Of a DNA stretch of 64,000 bases, positions 26,240-34,760 are shown one piece after another. Under the pieces are notes generated by a model, which worked only from the letters and a program-made list of their open reading frames with translations, was not told where the DNA came from and searched no databases. Position numbers and translations under genes: made by a program. The stretch lies in NCBI RefSeq assembly GCF_021648825.1, contig NZ_JAKJHS010000002.1:186001-250000 (forward strand). The letters run 5' to 3'. How positions within the stretch are numbered: the stretch's first letter is position 1; each line of letters begins with the position of its first letter. This DNA comes from Rhizobium halophilum. Lineage in GTDB: Bacteria > Pseudomonadota > Alphaproteobacteria > Rhizobiales > Rhizobiaceae.

Positions 26240-26525
26240 ATTCGATCCCATGTCCGTCTCCAAGGAAGGCCCGGCGCGCGTGGAAGGGTCGGCGGTCAAC
26301 GCGGCGCCGCTCAGGGCCTTCGTCGAGCGCATCGAGCGCCTCGAGGAGGAGGAGAACGCGATCAAGGACGACAAGGCCGACGTCTACGGCGAGGCCAAAA
26401 GCTTGGGCTACGACAAGAAGGCGCTCAAGCGCGTCGTCGCGGCCCGGCGCAAGGATCCCCAGCAGCGCAAAGAGGAAGATCTGATCTTCGAAACGTACAT
26501 GCACGCGCTCGGGGAAGACGTGTAG
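26232..26525 (+). CDS. GapR-like DUF2312 DNA-binding protein
   Basis: 97 residues. [35 protein letters not shown] (residues 27-61) is the DUF2312 signature, which includes GapR of Caulobacter, a nucleoid protein that clamps overtwisted DNA ahead of replication forks. A phage copy within the replication genes probably helps topoisomerases during phage replication or alters host chromatin. Start by ATG 26232 with GAGGGAGG 9 bases upstream. Confidence 0.85.
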   Translation: MTEFDPMSVSKEGPARVEGSAVNAAPLRAFVERIERLEEEENAIKDDKADVYGEAKSLGYDKKALKRVVAARRKDPQQRKEEDLIFETYMHALGEDV

Positions 26526-26552
26526 GGCGCTCAATCAGGAAAGGATGAGCAG

Positions 26553-27560
26553 ATGGCAAGGAAAAAGAGCAGTGCGCAAAATCGAGCAGCAAAAAAGCCG
26601 GCGGCTGGCAAGGCGGCGGAACAACAGAAACAACCGGTACCGGAAACTGCTGAACCGGTACCAGGCGGAGATCCTGCGGCATCTTCCGCCGGCGGCGAGC
26701 CGCAAGCTGGCGATCTGGGCGCGGATGCGGGCGCTCGGCTGGGGAGCGTGACCGATGGCAAAGCTGTACAAGGTCGTGTTTCCCAGGGGGAAGGACCTGA
26801 AGCCGGTGCCGGTAAAGCTGGCGCCGAAGCAGGCGCTGCCGGCACTGACGGTGACGCCGGCGATGCCGGAAAACCCGAAAACGCGGTTGGCGCTGGAGAC
26901 GCTGGCGACGCTGGCGGCGCAGATGCCGCAGCAGGACCTGCAGATGGCGGTGCCGGCGAAAAACCTGACGGCGGTGGCGCAGATCCTGACGCCGGCGCAG
27001 AGGATGGCAAAGGGCCTGCTGCCGGCGATGCTGGAGCCTCTGCCGGCGGAGCCTCCGGAGCTGCTGAGGTTCAACCAAAAGATCCTGACGGAAATCCGCC
27101 AAGCGACGAAGATCCCGGAGAGGGTGCAGAAGAGGAATGGACACTAGAGCGCGTCGCGATCTGCGGCGCGGTCGGTGCCTATGAGGCAGCCCTGACCCAT
27201 GCCGGCTACCTCGGCGCCTTCCTGTGCGGGACCGACATGCTCGACGAGCAGACCACCGATGCCGTCTATGACGACATGGCGGCCTTTGTCCGGCAGATCG
27301 GCGATCGGGCGACGCCGGAGGTGCTGGCGCAGCAGCTTGTCATCAAGAAGCACCGCAAGGCGGCCGAGATCTCGGAACCGGAGCGGATCGCCTTCAACGC
27401 CTTCTCCACCGTCCTGCTCGGCCTCGACCGCTTCGTCGCGCGCGAGCGGGAGCGGGTCGCCAGGGAGAACGCGCCGGCGGAGAAGCGCCGGCCGGTGCCG
27501 ATCGACGAGACGACGATGGAGCTGGTCGACGCTCCCATGGCGACATGGGGGAAAGGCTGA
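26553..27560 (+). CDS. Phage protein with long Ala/Gly/Asp-rich N-terminal region
   Basis: 335 residues. Residues 1-195 are low complexity (G, A, D, P, E), basic at the very start; residues 195-320 are a well-formed helical domain (VAICGAVGAYEAALTHAGYLGAFL, FVRQIGDRATPEVLAQQLVIKKHRK). No start codon exists between the low-complexity part and the domain, so both must be one protein. AAGG at 26541 precedes the ATG by 8 bases. A second, G/C-ending frame is open under the low-complexity part (see findings). Function unknown. Confidence 0.65.
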   Translation: MARKKSSAQNRAAKKPAAGKAAEQQKQPVPETAEPVPGGDPAASSAGGEPQAGDLGADAGARLGSVTDGKAVQGRVSQGEGPEAGAGKAGAEAGAAGTDGDAGDAGKPENAVGAGDAGDAGGADAAAGPADGGAGEKPDGGGADPDAGAEDGKGPAAGDAGASAGGASGAAEVQPKDPDGNPPSDEDPGEGAEEEWTLERVAICGAVGAYEAALTHAGYLGAFLCGTDMLDEQTTDAVYDDMAAFVRQIGDRATPEVLAQQLVIKKHRKAAEISEPERIAFNAFSTVLLGLDRFVARERERVARENAPAEKRRPVPIDETTMELVDAPMATWGKG

Positions 27561-27829
27561 TGGCGACACGCGGAAAGACCAGGGCACCCGCCTCGACCAA
27601 CCCGGCGCCCGCTCCATTCGCGCCGGGCGACATCGTCACCCTCAAATCTGGCGGCTTTCCTATGACCGTCATGCGCATGATCGACACCTGCAGCGAGAAG
27701 GGCGGTCTGGTTGAACTGGTGTTCTGTAAAGACAGCAGCTGGTGCGAACTGAAGCGGGAGACGCTGCCGACCGCCGTTCTGAAGCCAGATACCGGCAAAC
27801 GGGATCTCGGCGGAGATATCCCTTTCTAG
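27560..27829 (+). CDS. DUF2158 (YodC-like) small protein
   Basis: 89 residues starting at the TGATG overlap with the previous stop. The core FAPGDIVTLKSGGFPMTVMRM with a later Cys and Trp (SWCELKRETLP) matches DUF2158, a small beta-barrel of unknown function common in phages and enterobacteria. Confidence 0.75.
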   Translation: MATRGKTRAPASTNPAPAPFAPGDIVTLKSGGFPMTVMRMIDTCSEKGGLVELVFCKDSSWCELKRETLPTAVLKPDTGKRDLGGDIPF

Positions 27830-27883
27830 TTTACCCATGCCCGCCGCGCCCGGGGACGGTGCGGCGGGTGAAATCTCCATTGA

Positions 27884-29818
27884 ATGCGGGCGGACATGGC
27901 TCCTAGAAAAACAAACAAACCGGGCGGATCCACCGCCATTCGCGCCGTTGTCCTGGACAGCCTCGAGGAGGTCGAGGAACGCCGCGACCTGACGGATCCG
28001 GACGCCAACAATGCGCGCAACGGCATCAAGGCCGGGCAATGGCCGGGCTTTCCCCATGACGCCATGCCGCCGGATTGCCCGATCACGGTGCTCGGGCTCA
28101 AAGGCGAGACGGTCTATGTGATCTCCGCCACCGGCTTCCTTTACGAGGTTTCGCGCTGGGACCATCCAACGCTGGTCAAGCTGTTTTCGCCCTACGTCAA
28201 CTATCTCAAATGGGCCTGGCCGGCCTTCACCAAGGCCAAGGAAGACAAGGAAACCGGAACGGTCATTCCGCCGAAGGTCGACCGCGTGGCGCGCGACAAG
28301 GCCGTCGAGGCGATCATTGCCGAGGCCGGCCGGCGCGGGACCTTCGACCCTTCGGAGAACGTGCGCGGCCGCGGCGGCTGGAAGGCCGGCGACCAGTTCG
28401 TCTGGCATTCGGGAAAGAACCTTTACACCGTCGAGGTGACCAAGGTAGACCGCGAAACCGGCAAGGCGACCGACTGGCGCCTGCTGCGGATGAAGACGGG
28501 CGAGAACGACGGCTATTTCTACGCCCAGGACAACGACACGCTGCGCCCTTGGCAAAAGCCGATCGGCGGCTACGACAGCCCGGCGCACCAGATCCTGCAG
28601 GATTTCCAGACCTGGAACTGGGAACGGCCTTACCTCGACCCGATCCTCAAGCTCGGCTGGGTGGGCGCGGCCTATCTCGGCGGCGCGCTGTCGCACCGGC
28701 CGATCACCTTCGTCACCGGCGGACCCGGCACCGGCAAATCCGCGCTGCAGCGCTATGTGCGTGCGCTGTTCGGCTCGGTGATGTTTGCCACCTCCAATAC
28801 CACGGCCGCCGGCATCTACCAGACGATCGGCCACGACAGCCGGCCGATCGCCGTCGACGAATTCGAGCGCAAGGCCAATTCGACGAAGGAAACCGCGATC
28901 ATCGAGATCGCGCGCCAGGCCTATTCCGGCGACAAGGGGTATCGCGGCGGCTCCGACGGATCCGCGAGCGAGTTTCAGCTGAACTCGGCCTTCTTCTTTT
29001 CCGCAATCCTGCCGCCGCGCCTGGAGCAGCAGGACAAGACGCGCATGGCGATCCTGCAGCTCAACCCGTTCACCGACCACGGCCAGACGCCCGTGGTGCA
29101 GGATTTTTGGGGGCGGCAACTGCTGCGCCAGGTGATGGACGGGTTCCAGGATTTTGAAAACGTGATCCTGCCGAAGTGGCGCGAGATCCTGTCCGACAAG
29201 GCGCTGAAGTTCGACAGCCGCGCGATCGACACCTATGGCACGCTGCTGGCCTGCGCCGAGCTTCTGGTCGGCGAAGCCGGGATGATCGATGCCGGCATGC
29301 ATGCCGACATCAACGGCCGGCTCGATCGCGCCATGTTGATCGAGAGCCTGCAGGCGGCCACCGCTGCCGAGCGTGCCGACCAGGTGCCGAAGTGGCAGGA
29401 CGTGATCGAACGGATCATGGGCGCCAAGCTGGAGGCCTACCGCAGCGGCGAGCGGCTGACGGTGGGCGGCGTGATCGAGGCGCTGGAAAACAAGGACCGC
29501 ACCGACATGCTGGTCGAGGACGCCCGCGCCCGCCTGGCGCTGCTTGGCCTCGGGATCCGCGACCTGCCGGCGAACGATACCAGCAACCCCTGCACCGGCT
29601 ATGCGCTGGCGGTGCCGCACAACGACGACAGCCTGAACCGGCTGTTCGGCGACAGCGAGTTTGCGCATGGCGGCTGGACACAGGCGCTGCGGCTGGGGCC
29701 TGACACGATCGTGCGGCGCAACCTGACCAAGACGCAGAAGACGGTGAAGATCAATCGCACGGCCAAGACGGTGACGCTGGTGGACCTGGCCGGCTATGAC
29801 AAATGGGTGGGTGAGTGA
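27884..29818 (+). CDS. Phage AAA+ ATPase/helicase, replication protein
   Basis: 644 residues. Walker A GGPGTGKSALQ lies near residue 285 and a Walker B-like IAVDEFER near 325; the preceding lariat of about 250 residues has a primase-associated look (WKAGDQFVWHSGKNLY). The arrangement fits a phage P4/D5-type replicative helicase. It should unwind the prophage origin with the Toprim protein. ATG 27884 opens the frame; ATG 27896 is equally possible. Confidence 0.78.
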   Translation: MRADMAPRKTNKPGGSTAIRAVVLDSLEEVEERRDLTDPDANNARNGIKAGQWPGFPHDAMPPDCPITVLGLKGETVYVISATGFLYEVSRWDHPTLVKLFSPYVNYLKWAWPAFTKAKEDKETGTVIPPKVDRVARDKAVEAIIAEAGRRGTFDPSENVRGRGGWKAGDQFVWHSGKNLYTVEVTKVDRETGKATDWRLLRMKTGENDGYFYAQDNDTLRPWQKPIGGYDSPAHQILQDFQTWNWERPYLDPILKLGWVGAAYLGGALSHRPITFVTGGPGTGKSALQRYVRALFGSVMFATSNTTAAGIYQTIGHDSRPIAVDEFERKANSTKETAIIEIARQAYSGDKGYRGGSDGSASEFQLNSAFFFSAILPPRLEQQDKTRMAILQLNPFTDHGQTPVVQDFWGRQLLRQVMDGFQDFENVILPKWREILSDKALKFDSRAIDTYGTLLACAELLVGEAGMIDAGMHADINGRLDRAMLIESLQAATAAERADQVPKWQDVIERIMGAKLEAYRSGERLTVGGVIEALENKDRTDMLVEDARARLALLGLGIRDLPANDTSNPCTGYALAVPHNDDSLNRLFGDSEFAHGGWTQALRLGPDTIVRRNLTKTQKTVKINRTAKTVTLVDLAGYDKWVGE

Positions 29819-29951
29819 TGGGCGGAGCGGCGGCGCAGGCGCTGGCGGCACTTTTCACGGCATATCACAGAGGCGGCTGGAGCAGCTGCAGCGGCGGATG
29901 CGGATCCGCGGCCGATCGTGGAAGTACGGCCCCTGGCGCTGGAGAACATGA
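29811..29951 (+). CDS. Possible small basic protein
   Basis: 46 codons from GTG 29811, overlapping the ATPase stop by 8 bp and closing by TGA that overlaps the next gene's ATG (ATGATG). Sequence ends in a strongly basic, aromatic tail (QRRLEQLQRRMRIRGRSWKY). The double coupling supports it; the GTG start and small size do not. Confidence 0.35.
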   Translation: MSDGRSGGAGAGGTFHGISQRRLEQLQRRMRIRGRSWKYGPWRWRT

Positions 29952-30238
29952 TGGCCCCCAAGTGCCCGCACAAGGACATCCAGTTCTGCCCGCTCTACGT
30001 GGCGGCGCATGGGCTGCAGGATGCGGCCGGCAAGTGGCACTTCCCCGGCTGCGACGACGGGCAGCTCGGCACCGATCGCTGCGCCGTTGATCGCGGCATG
30101 AGCTATGAGCGCCAGGTGGAGAAGGTGAGGGCGGTCTGCCCCGGCCTCGTCGAGCAGCTGCAGTTCAAGGAGCAGGCGGCAGAGGAGTGGGCGGAGGCTG
30201 AGGCGCGTCGGGAGAAGCGCCGGCGGATGCTGCACTAG
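29951..30238 (+). CDS. Small cysteine-rich phage protein
   Basis: 95 residues from ATG 29951 (ATG 29948 is possible). Five cysteines in its first 70 residues (KCPHKDIQFCPLY, FPGCDDGQ, DRCAVDR, AVCPGLV) suggest metal binding; the end is a charged helix (EWAEAEARREKRRRM). No family recognised. GGAG stands 6 bases before the start. Its 3' end overlaps the opposite-strand membrane gene by 74 bp. Confidence 0.6.
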   Translation: MAPKCPHKDIQFCPLYVAAHGLQDAAGKWHFPGCDDGQLGTDRCAVDRGMSYERQVEKVRAVCPGLVEQLQFKEQAAEEWAEAEARREKRRRMLH

Positions 30239-30959
30239 GTATGGTATGGGACGTGACCGAGCTCGTCGAGAACGACTTAATCCTAGCCGAGGGGATCGTC
30301 ACCAGCTCTGAACTTCCATCCCAGCGAATGACGGAGAAGCGACTAAAGCCGACGACAATTCGCCCAGGTGCGCAATGATCCTCGACACAGAGTAATCCCT
30401 TTAGTGGGTAAGCTTCGTCGGGTGTCGTCGCGTCGAGAAAAGTTGCTAAGGCCGACATTCCAAGGATGCCTAAAAAGTAGGTTCCACCGATCAAAAGGTA
30501 GATGCCGGCAAAGGACAGCCGGTGAGCCTGAAACAGGACGATGGCGATTACGATTGCGAGCAGCATGTAACTAGCAGCTATGAATTGAAAAACAGGACGT
30601 TTGTTCTCCTGCGATCCGGGAATGATCCCCCCGGTTTCGGCCAGAATGGCAATCACTGCCGTCGCAGCCGCAGCGAAAAGTGTAAGCTTTGCATCGCTGA
30701 AGCGCCCCACGTTGTCGATGTTACGTAGCTGAATGATGGTCATGACGACGGCAACGAAAGCGACCGGCGCGACGATTAGGGCATGTGATATCACGTCGGC
30801 CAGTTCGAATGGGCCGATCAGACCGGGCAGTACTAGCCACCGCCCAATAAGGCTCGTTGAGCCACAAAAGAAGCCGAGTACGATCGCTGCGGCAGTGATC
30901 TGAGCCGCGCTAGTGAAGACCGGGCCGATCAATTTGTTTATGGACATGATGCTACTCAT
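30165..30959 (-). CDS. Opposite-strand multi-span membrane protein (moron)
   Basis: 264 residues from ATG 30959 (30947 also possible). Five to six hydrophobic segments, e.g. FTSAAQITAAAIVLGFFCG, VAPVAFVAVVMTIIQ, LTLFAAAATAVIAILAE, FIAASYMLLAIVIAIVLF and GIYLLIGGTYFLGILGM, then a C-terminal soluble tail of about 80 residues with a proline-rich end. No family recognised. It lies against the direction of early genes and its base composition is lower in GC; probable lysogen-expressed cargo. Confidence 0.6.
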   Translation of the reverse strand: MSSIMSINKLIGPVFTSAAQITAAAIVLGFFCGSTSLIGRWLVLPGLIGPFELADVISHALIVAPVAFVAVVMTIIQLRNIDNVGRFSDAKLTLFAAAATAVIAILAETGGIIPGSQENKRPVFQFIAASYMLLAIVIAIVLFQAHRLSFAGIYLLIGGTYFLGILGMSALATFLDATTPDEAYPLKGLLCVEDHCAPGRIVVGFSRFSVIRWDGSSELVTIPSARIKSFSTSSVTSHTIPSAASAGASPDAPQPPPTPLPPAP

Positions 30960-31096
30960 CCGAGCCCTAAGGATACGCTTCCGCGTAAGGTATGACCGCA
31001 ACAAGCGCGGCGATCAAGCTTAAGCCATTCCATCCCTATTCTTCACTTTCCCGTGCTTGGTTGATAGCGTTGGGGACTGCCGGAAGAGGGGAAACC

Positions 31097-31372
31097 ATGC
31101 GCCTGCCGATCGTCATAGCGTTCTTGCTTGCTGCCGTGCCGGCCGAGGCCTGCATTCGCAACAGCTTTGCCTTTGAATTCGCCGACAAGGTCCAGAACGA
31201 GCTGGACTACCTCGTCTGCCTGCACAATGAGAGCGTCGAGATCATCAACGGGCACGCCGAAATGATCAACGATCAGGCGGAGAAGATCAGCGAGCTAGAA
31301 GGCGAGGTCGAGACCCTGAAGTCTCGTCTCGACGACGCCGAGAGCAAGATCGAAGATCTGGAGCGGCAGTAG
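31097..31372 (+). CDS. Secreted coiled-coil protein
   Basis: 91 residues from ATG 31097 (GAAGAGGGG just before). A short signal peptide (MRLPIVIAFLLAAVPAEA) is followed by a Cys and a long coiled coil (ISELEGEVETLKSRLDDAESK). The product should be periplasmic. No family recognised. It forms a pair with the two-span protein that starts 5 bp downstream. Confidence 0.6.
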   Translation: MRLPIVIAFLLAAVPAEACIRNSFAFEFADKVQNELDYLVCLHNESVEIINGHAEMINDQAEKISELEGEVETLKSRLDDAESKIEDLERQ

Positions 31373-31377
31373 GGCAG

Positions 31378-31551
31378 GTGGCAGAACTCACCCTCATCAG
31401 CAGCGTCGCCGTCCTCACCACCACCTGGTTCGCTTTGACCATCTGTGCCGGCTACATCTGGTTTGACAGCCGGCCGCGTCTCCGCACGGCCCTGACAATG
31501 TTTTCGGCAACAGTCTATTTCCTCATTCTGTACGCGGTGGTCATGCGCTGA
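31378..31551 (+). CDS. Tiny two-span membrane protein
   Basis: 57 residues from GTG 31378. Two hydrophobic segments (LISSVAVLTTTWFALTICAG, residues 6-25, and MFSATVYFLILYAVV, 41-55) are joined by a short basic loop (FDSRPRLRTAL). It begins 5 bp after the coiled-coil gene. The shape fits a small holin-like or membrane-stress protein, but the lysis holin is elsewhere (54.7 kb), so this pair is more likely cargo. Confidence 0.5.
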   Translation: MAELTLISSVAVLTTTWFALTICAGYIWFDSRPRLRTALTMFSATVYFLILYAVVMR

Positions 31552-32089
31552 CCCACTCCCTCGCCCTGTCCTGATCACGCCATTTCCCCCGCGCTGATGG
31601 CTGTCGCAGTTAACCCTCTTCCCCCGCCCCGGAGGGAAGAAAAGTGGAGCCCGCGCCGCGTCGAGCCAGCCGAGCGGAGCCACGCGACACCACAAGAAAG
31701 CCAAGAGGCCGCCCGGCCACGCGATGCCAGCGGAAATTTGGCGCGGGCACTTAACGCGGGGCGATCCGTGCGCAGGATGGCGGCGAGGCGGATCAGTCCG
31801 CCCGGCGGGTGCGGGTGGTTACCATCGGTTACCAGTCGGTTGCCGGAGCGGTAACCGGGATCAATCAAGGAATTCAAAGGGATGTTGCGGCGGTTACCGG
31901 GTTACCGAGATAAGAGAGTTATTCACGCGCGCGCGCATGTGTCATGCGTAAGGGAAATATTGGTAACCCGGTAACCGAGAGGATTAAAATCCTGATTTCA
32001 TTGGAGATGTGCGGTTGGCGCAACGGTTGGCGGCGGTTGGCGGAGCGGTCGGGCGGTAACCGGAATAAACAAACAGGGAAATAGCGGCC
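31552..32089. other. 538-bp gene-free region before the terminase genes
   Basis: No gene is evident. It holds the GGTTACC cluster (separate entry), three CGGTTGGCG direct repeats at 32012, 32024 and 32034, a hairpin-forming AGGAT/ATCCT pair at 31980-31993, an alternating GC stretch at 31926-31936 and a DnaA-box-like TTATTCACG at 31919-31927. Likely carries a late promoter and the packaging start site. Confidence 0.5.
31817..32061. repeat. Cluster of eight GGTTACC/GGTAACC sites
   Basis: GGTTACC stands at 31817, 31827, 31892 and 31900; its inverse GGTAACC at 31850, 31962, 31970 and 32055. The pairs at 31891-31906 and 31962-31977 form a perfect 16-bp inverted repeat 55 bp apart. A degenerate copy (GGTTGCC) is at 31838. 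The cluster ends 28 bp before the small-terminase-like gene. Confidence 0.75.
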
Positions 32090-32794
32090 ATGGCTGAAGA
32101 CGAGCGAAATCAGGGGCTTCCAGAGGCACACACGCCGCCGGAAAATTCCGGCGCCGCGTCGATCGAGCCGGATCCGGAGCGCGCGGCGAAGGTCGGATCG
32201 ACCAGGGCAATCGTCCAGGACGCCATGACCGACCTGGCGCAGCAGCTCATGGGCGATGCCGACGAGGCCGAGCAGCAATCGCTCATGCTCGACGAGATGG
32301 ACGAGCAGTTCTCGCTCTTCGCCGGACCGGTGCGCCATGTGGCGGAAACTGTCTCTGCCGCGCGCAACGGGCGCGGGAGGCCTAAGGGCAGCCAGAACAA
32401 GGCGAACCAAGAGTTTCGCGACATGATCATGAAGATGGGCTTCCGGCATCCGGGCCTGAACCTCGCCGCCCTGGCGAACGCGGATCCGGTCAAGCTGGCG
32501 CTGGAGATGGCGGCGCTGCCGACCGTCGAGGGGCATAGTCCGGAGGCGCATCTAGCCGCAGCAGTCCAAAGTGGTACCTTGAAGCGCGACCAAGTGATCG
32601 GACTGGTGACCAAGGCTCAGGAGCTGATGCTGAAGGCCAACGTCGAGCTGATGCCCTATTTCGAGAGCAAGCGGCCGCAGGAACTGAAGGTCGATCGGCG
32701 CGTGCTTGGCGTCATGATGATCGGGGAGATGCAGACGCAGCGGCCGGACGATGGCGCCGTGATGGACCTGACGAAGCACGACAAGCCGACATAA
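32090..32794 (+). CDS. Probable small terminase subunit
   Basis: 234 residues directly upstream of the large terminase gene. Acidic N-terminus, a basic hook (NGRGRPKGSQNKANQEFRDM, ~91-110) and a helical C-terminal half (LITKAQ-like VIGLVTKAQELMLKANVEL). Small terminases bind the packaging site and hand DNA to the large subunit. The assignment rests on position, size and the DNA-binding look; no diagnostic family motif is visible. Confidence 0.65.
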   Translation: MAEDERNQGLPEAHTPPENSGAASIEPDPERAAKVGSTRAIVQDAMTDLAQQLMGDADEAEQQSLMLDEMDEQFSLFAGPVRHVAETVSAARNGRGRPKGSQNKANQEFRDMIMKMGFRHPGLNLAALANADPVKLALEMAALPTVEGHSPEAHLAAAVQSGTLKRDQVIGLVTKAQELMLKANVELMPYFESKRPQELKVDRRVLGVMMIGEMQTQRPDDGAVMDLTKHDKPT

Positions 32795-33155
32795 GGAAAC
32801 CAAGGCGTTAGCCGTGCGACATCGGCGCGACAAGTCGCACGGCGCGTAACCCGCTGAAATCCCTAGCCTCTCCGCTGATCAAAGATTAGCGCGGCATTCT
32901 GGCTGGAGCCTCGCGCGCGGGCGAAAACGGCTGGCGTGTCACCCTATGGGCGGGTGCCTCACGCGGGCGGGCGCGAGCAAGGCCGGCAGGCGGTTTGAAA
33001 ATCGCGCGCGCCCACCCCCTACTGGGGGTCGTGGCTCACACACACGGCCTATTCGGCCTTGCCCGACTGAACATCTGGCCGCGCGAACTAATCTCGCTCC
33101 TTGGCGGAGTGGGCGCGGGCGCGCGGGCTCCGGGTTCGCGAAGGGTTTCAGGGTC
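32795..33155. other. 361-bp gap between the terminase genes
   Basis: No gene. GCCGTGCGAC (32811-32820) pairs with GTCGCACGGC (32834-32843) in a strong hairpin; ACCCCC (33014-33019) pairs with GGGGGT (33024-33029). An open frame runs through part of it in line with the large terminase, but the family start is at 33156. May be a terminator plus packaging or cleavage site. Confidence 0.45.
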
Positions 33156-34760
33156 ATGGGAATTAGCCTGCAGAGATATATTCCGCCAGGTCCGGTTGGG
33201 GCTGCGTTCATTCAGTCGCGGGGGCCGATCGACATCATCATGGGCCCAGCGGGTTCGGGGAAGACGGTCGCGAGCTGCGTCAAGGGGCCGATGCTGGCGG
33301 CCTCCTACATGCCGGTCTGCCGCGACGGGTGGGTGAGGTTCAAGATCGCAGTGGTGCGCGACACCTATCGCGACTTCGCCCGAACCTTCCTCGCCAGCTG
33401 GCACGAGCTGTTCCCGGCGGATCATCCCTGGACGATGAGCTACGAGGGCGGCCAGGACCGGCCGATCAAGCACCGCCTGCAGTGGGAAGCTATGCGGGGG
33501 CCCGACAAGATCAAGGTGGATTACCAGCTCGAGACGGGCGCGATCGGCGACCACAATGTCGAAGCCTACATCAAGGGCTACGAGCTTTCGGCCGCGTCGG
33601 GCAACGAGGTGGATTTGCTCGACGAGCGCGTGCCAGGCCTGCTGTTCCAGCGAACCGGCCGATATCCGCCGGTCAAGGAAATCGCGCCGGCGGAGCTGGA
33701 TCGCGTTTCCAAGGATGGTCGAAAGGCGATGGAGCTGATGGGCCTTTCGGTGGCAGAAGGCGAGATTGTCCTGCCGCGCGTGTTCTGGGGCGACATGAAC
33801 CCGCCCGACGTCGATCATCCGCTCCTGGTGCAATGCGGCTACGGCGAGCACGCCGACAAGAAAAATCCCGCCTACAAGTTCTTCATGCAGCCGGGCGGGC
33901 TGGATCCAAGGGCTGAAAACCGTGTCGGCAAGCCGCGCTCGTCCTATGAGCTGGAGGCCAAGACGCAGCCGGAGCACCTGGTGCGGCGCATGGTGCACGG
34001 GCTGCCGGGTTATTCGCAGGACGGCAAGCCGGTCTATCCCGAATTCAACCAGCGGATCCACGTCGCCGACGAGATCCTGAAACCGTCGCCCGGCCTGCCG
34101 CTGACGATCGGCATGGACGCCGGCGGCTCGCCGGCCGCGACGATCGGGCAGCCGCAGCCGAACGGACAGGACCGCCTGCTGGCGGAACTGGTGACGGAGC
34201 CCGGTACCGGGCCAACCCGGTTTGGCACGATGCTGGTCGAGTTGCTGATGCAGCAGTTTCCGGGATTGCCGATCCTCGGGATCTGGCTCGATCCCGCGGC
34301 GTTCATGGGCGGGGACAGCGAGACGGGCGAGCTGAATTTCATGTTCACGGTCCAGAAGATCCTGCGAATGCCGATTAACCCGCCGGGATCTAACGAACCG
34401 GCAATCCGGCATGATGCGGTCCGCTGGGGGCTCACCGGCATGATCGACGGCCATACGCCACGATACCTAATCAGCCCGAACTGCAAGAAGATCATCGGCG
34501 GATTTGCGGCGCACTACAAGCTGACGAAGCAGGCAAGCGCCAGCGGCACCGACAAGCTCGCCGTGGTGAAGAACGAATATTCTCACCCTCATGATGCCGA
34601 GCAGTACCGCGTGCTGGGATATCGCGGCCTGGCCGAGGTGATCAGCGCCGGCGCCCGGTCGACGATGCCCGGCAACGTCACCAGCCTGCAGGATCAGCGC
34701 GAGGCCCGGCGGATCCAGCAGCAGGGCGGAAGGGCGAACTTCGACGTATGGAACGTCTGA
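33156..34760 (+). CDS. terL: Large terminase subunit (packaging ATPase/nuclease)
   Basis: 534 residues from ATG 33156. Walker A GPAGSGKT is at residues 30-37, and the following ATPase core contains VRDTYRDFARTF. The C-terminal RNase H-like nuclease starts at TIGMDAGGSPAATIG (~315) with the first catalytic Asp. It translocates phage DNA into the prohead and cuts it. Overlaps the next gene by 13 bp. Confidence 0.9.
   Translation: MGISLQRYIPPGPVGAAFIQSRGPIDIIMGPAGSGKTVASCVKGPMLAASYMPVCRDGWVRFKIAVVRDTYRDFARTFLASWHELFPADHPWTMSYEGGQDRPIKHRLQWEAMRGPDKIKVDYQLETGAIGDHNVEAYIKGYELSAASGNEVDLLDERVPGLLFQRTGRYPPVKEIAPAELDRVSKDGRKAMELMGLSVAEGEIVLPRVFWGDMNPPDVDHPLLVQCGYGEHADKKNPAYKFFMQPGGLDPRAENRVGKPRSSYELEAKTQPEHLVRRMVHGLPGYSQDGKPVYPEFNQRIHVADEILKPSPGLPLTIGMDAGGSPAATIGQPQPNGQDRLLAELVTEPGTGPTRFGTMLVELLMQQFPGLPILGIWLDPAAFMGGDSETGELNFMFTVQKILRMPINPPGSNEPAIRHDAVRWGLTGMIDGHTPRYLISPNCKKIIGGFAAHYKLTKQASASGTDKLAVVKNEYSHPHDAEQYRVLGYRGLAEVISAGARSTMPGNVTSLQDQREARRIQQQGGRANFDVWNV

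Noticed and set aside
27266-29851. 861-codon open frame opposite the AAA ATPase gene
   Set aside because: Antisense shadow; the plus strand has a clear Walker A/B protein in good context.
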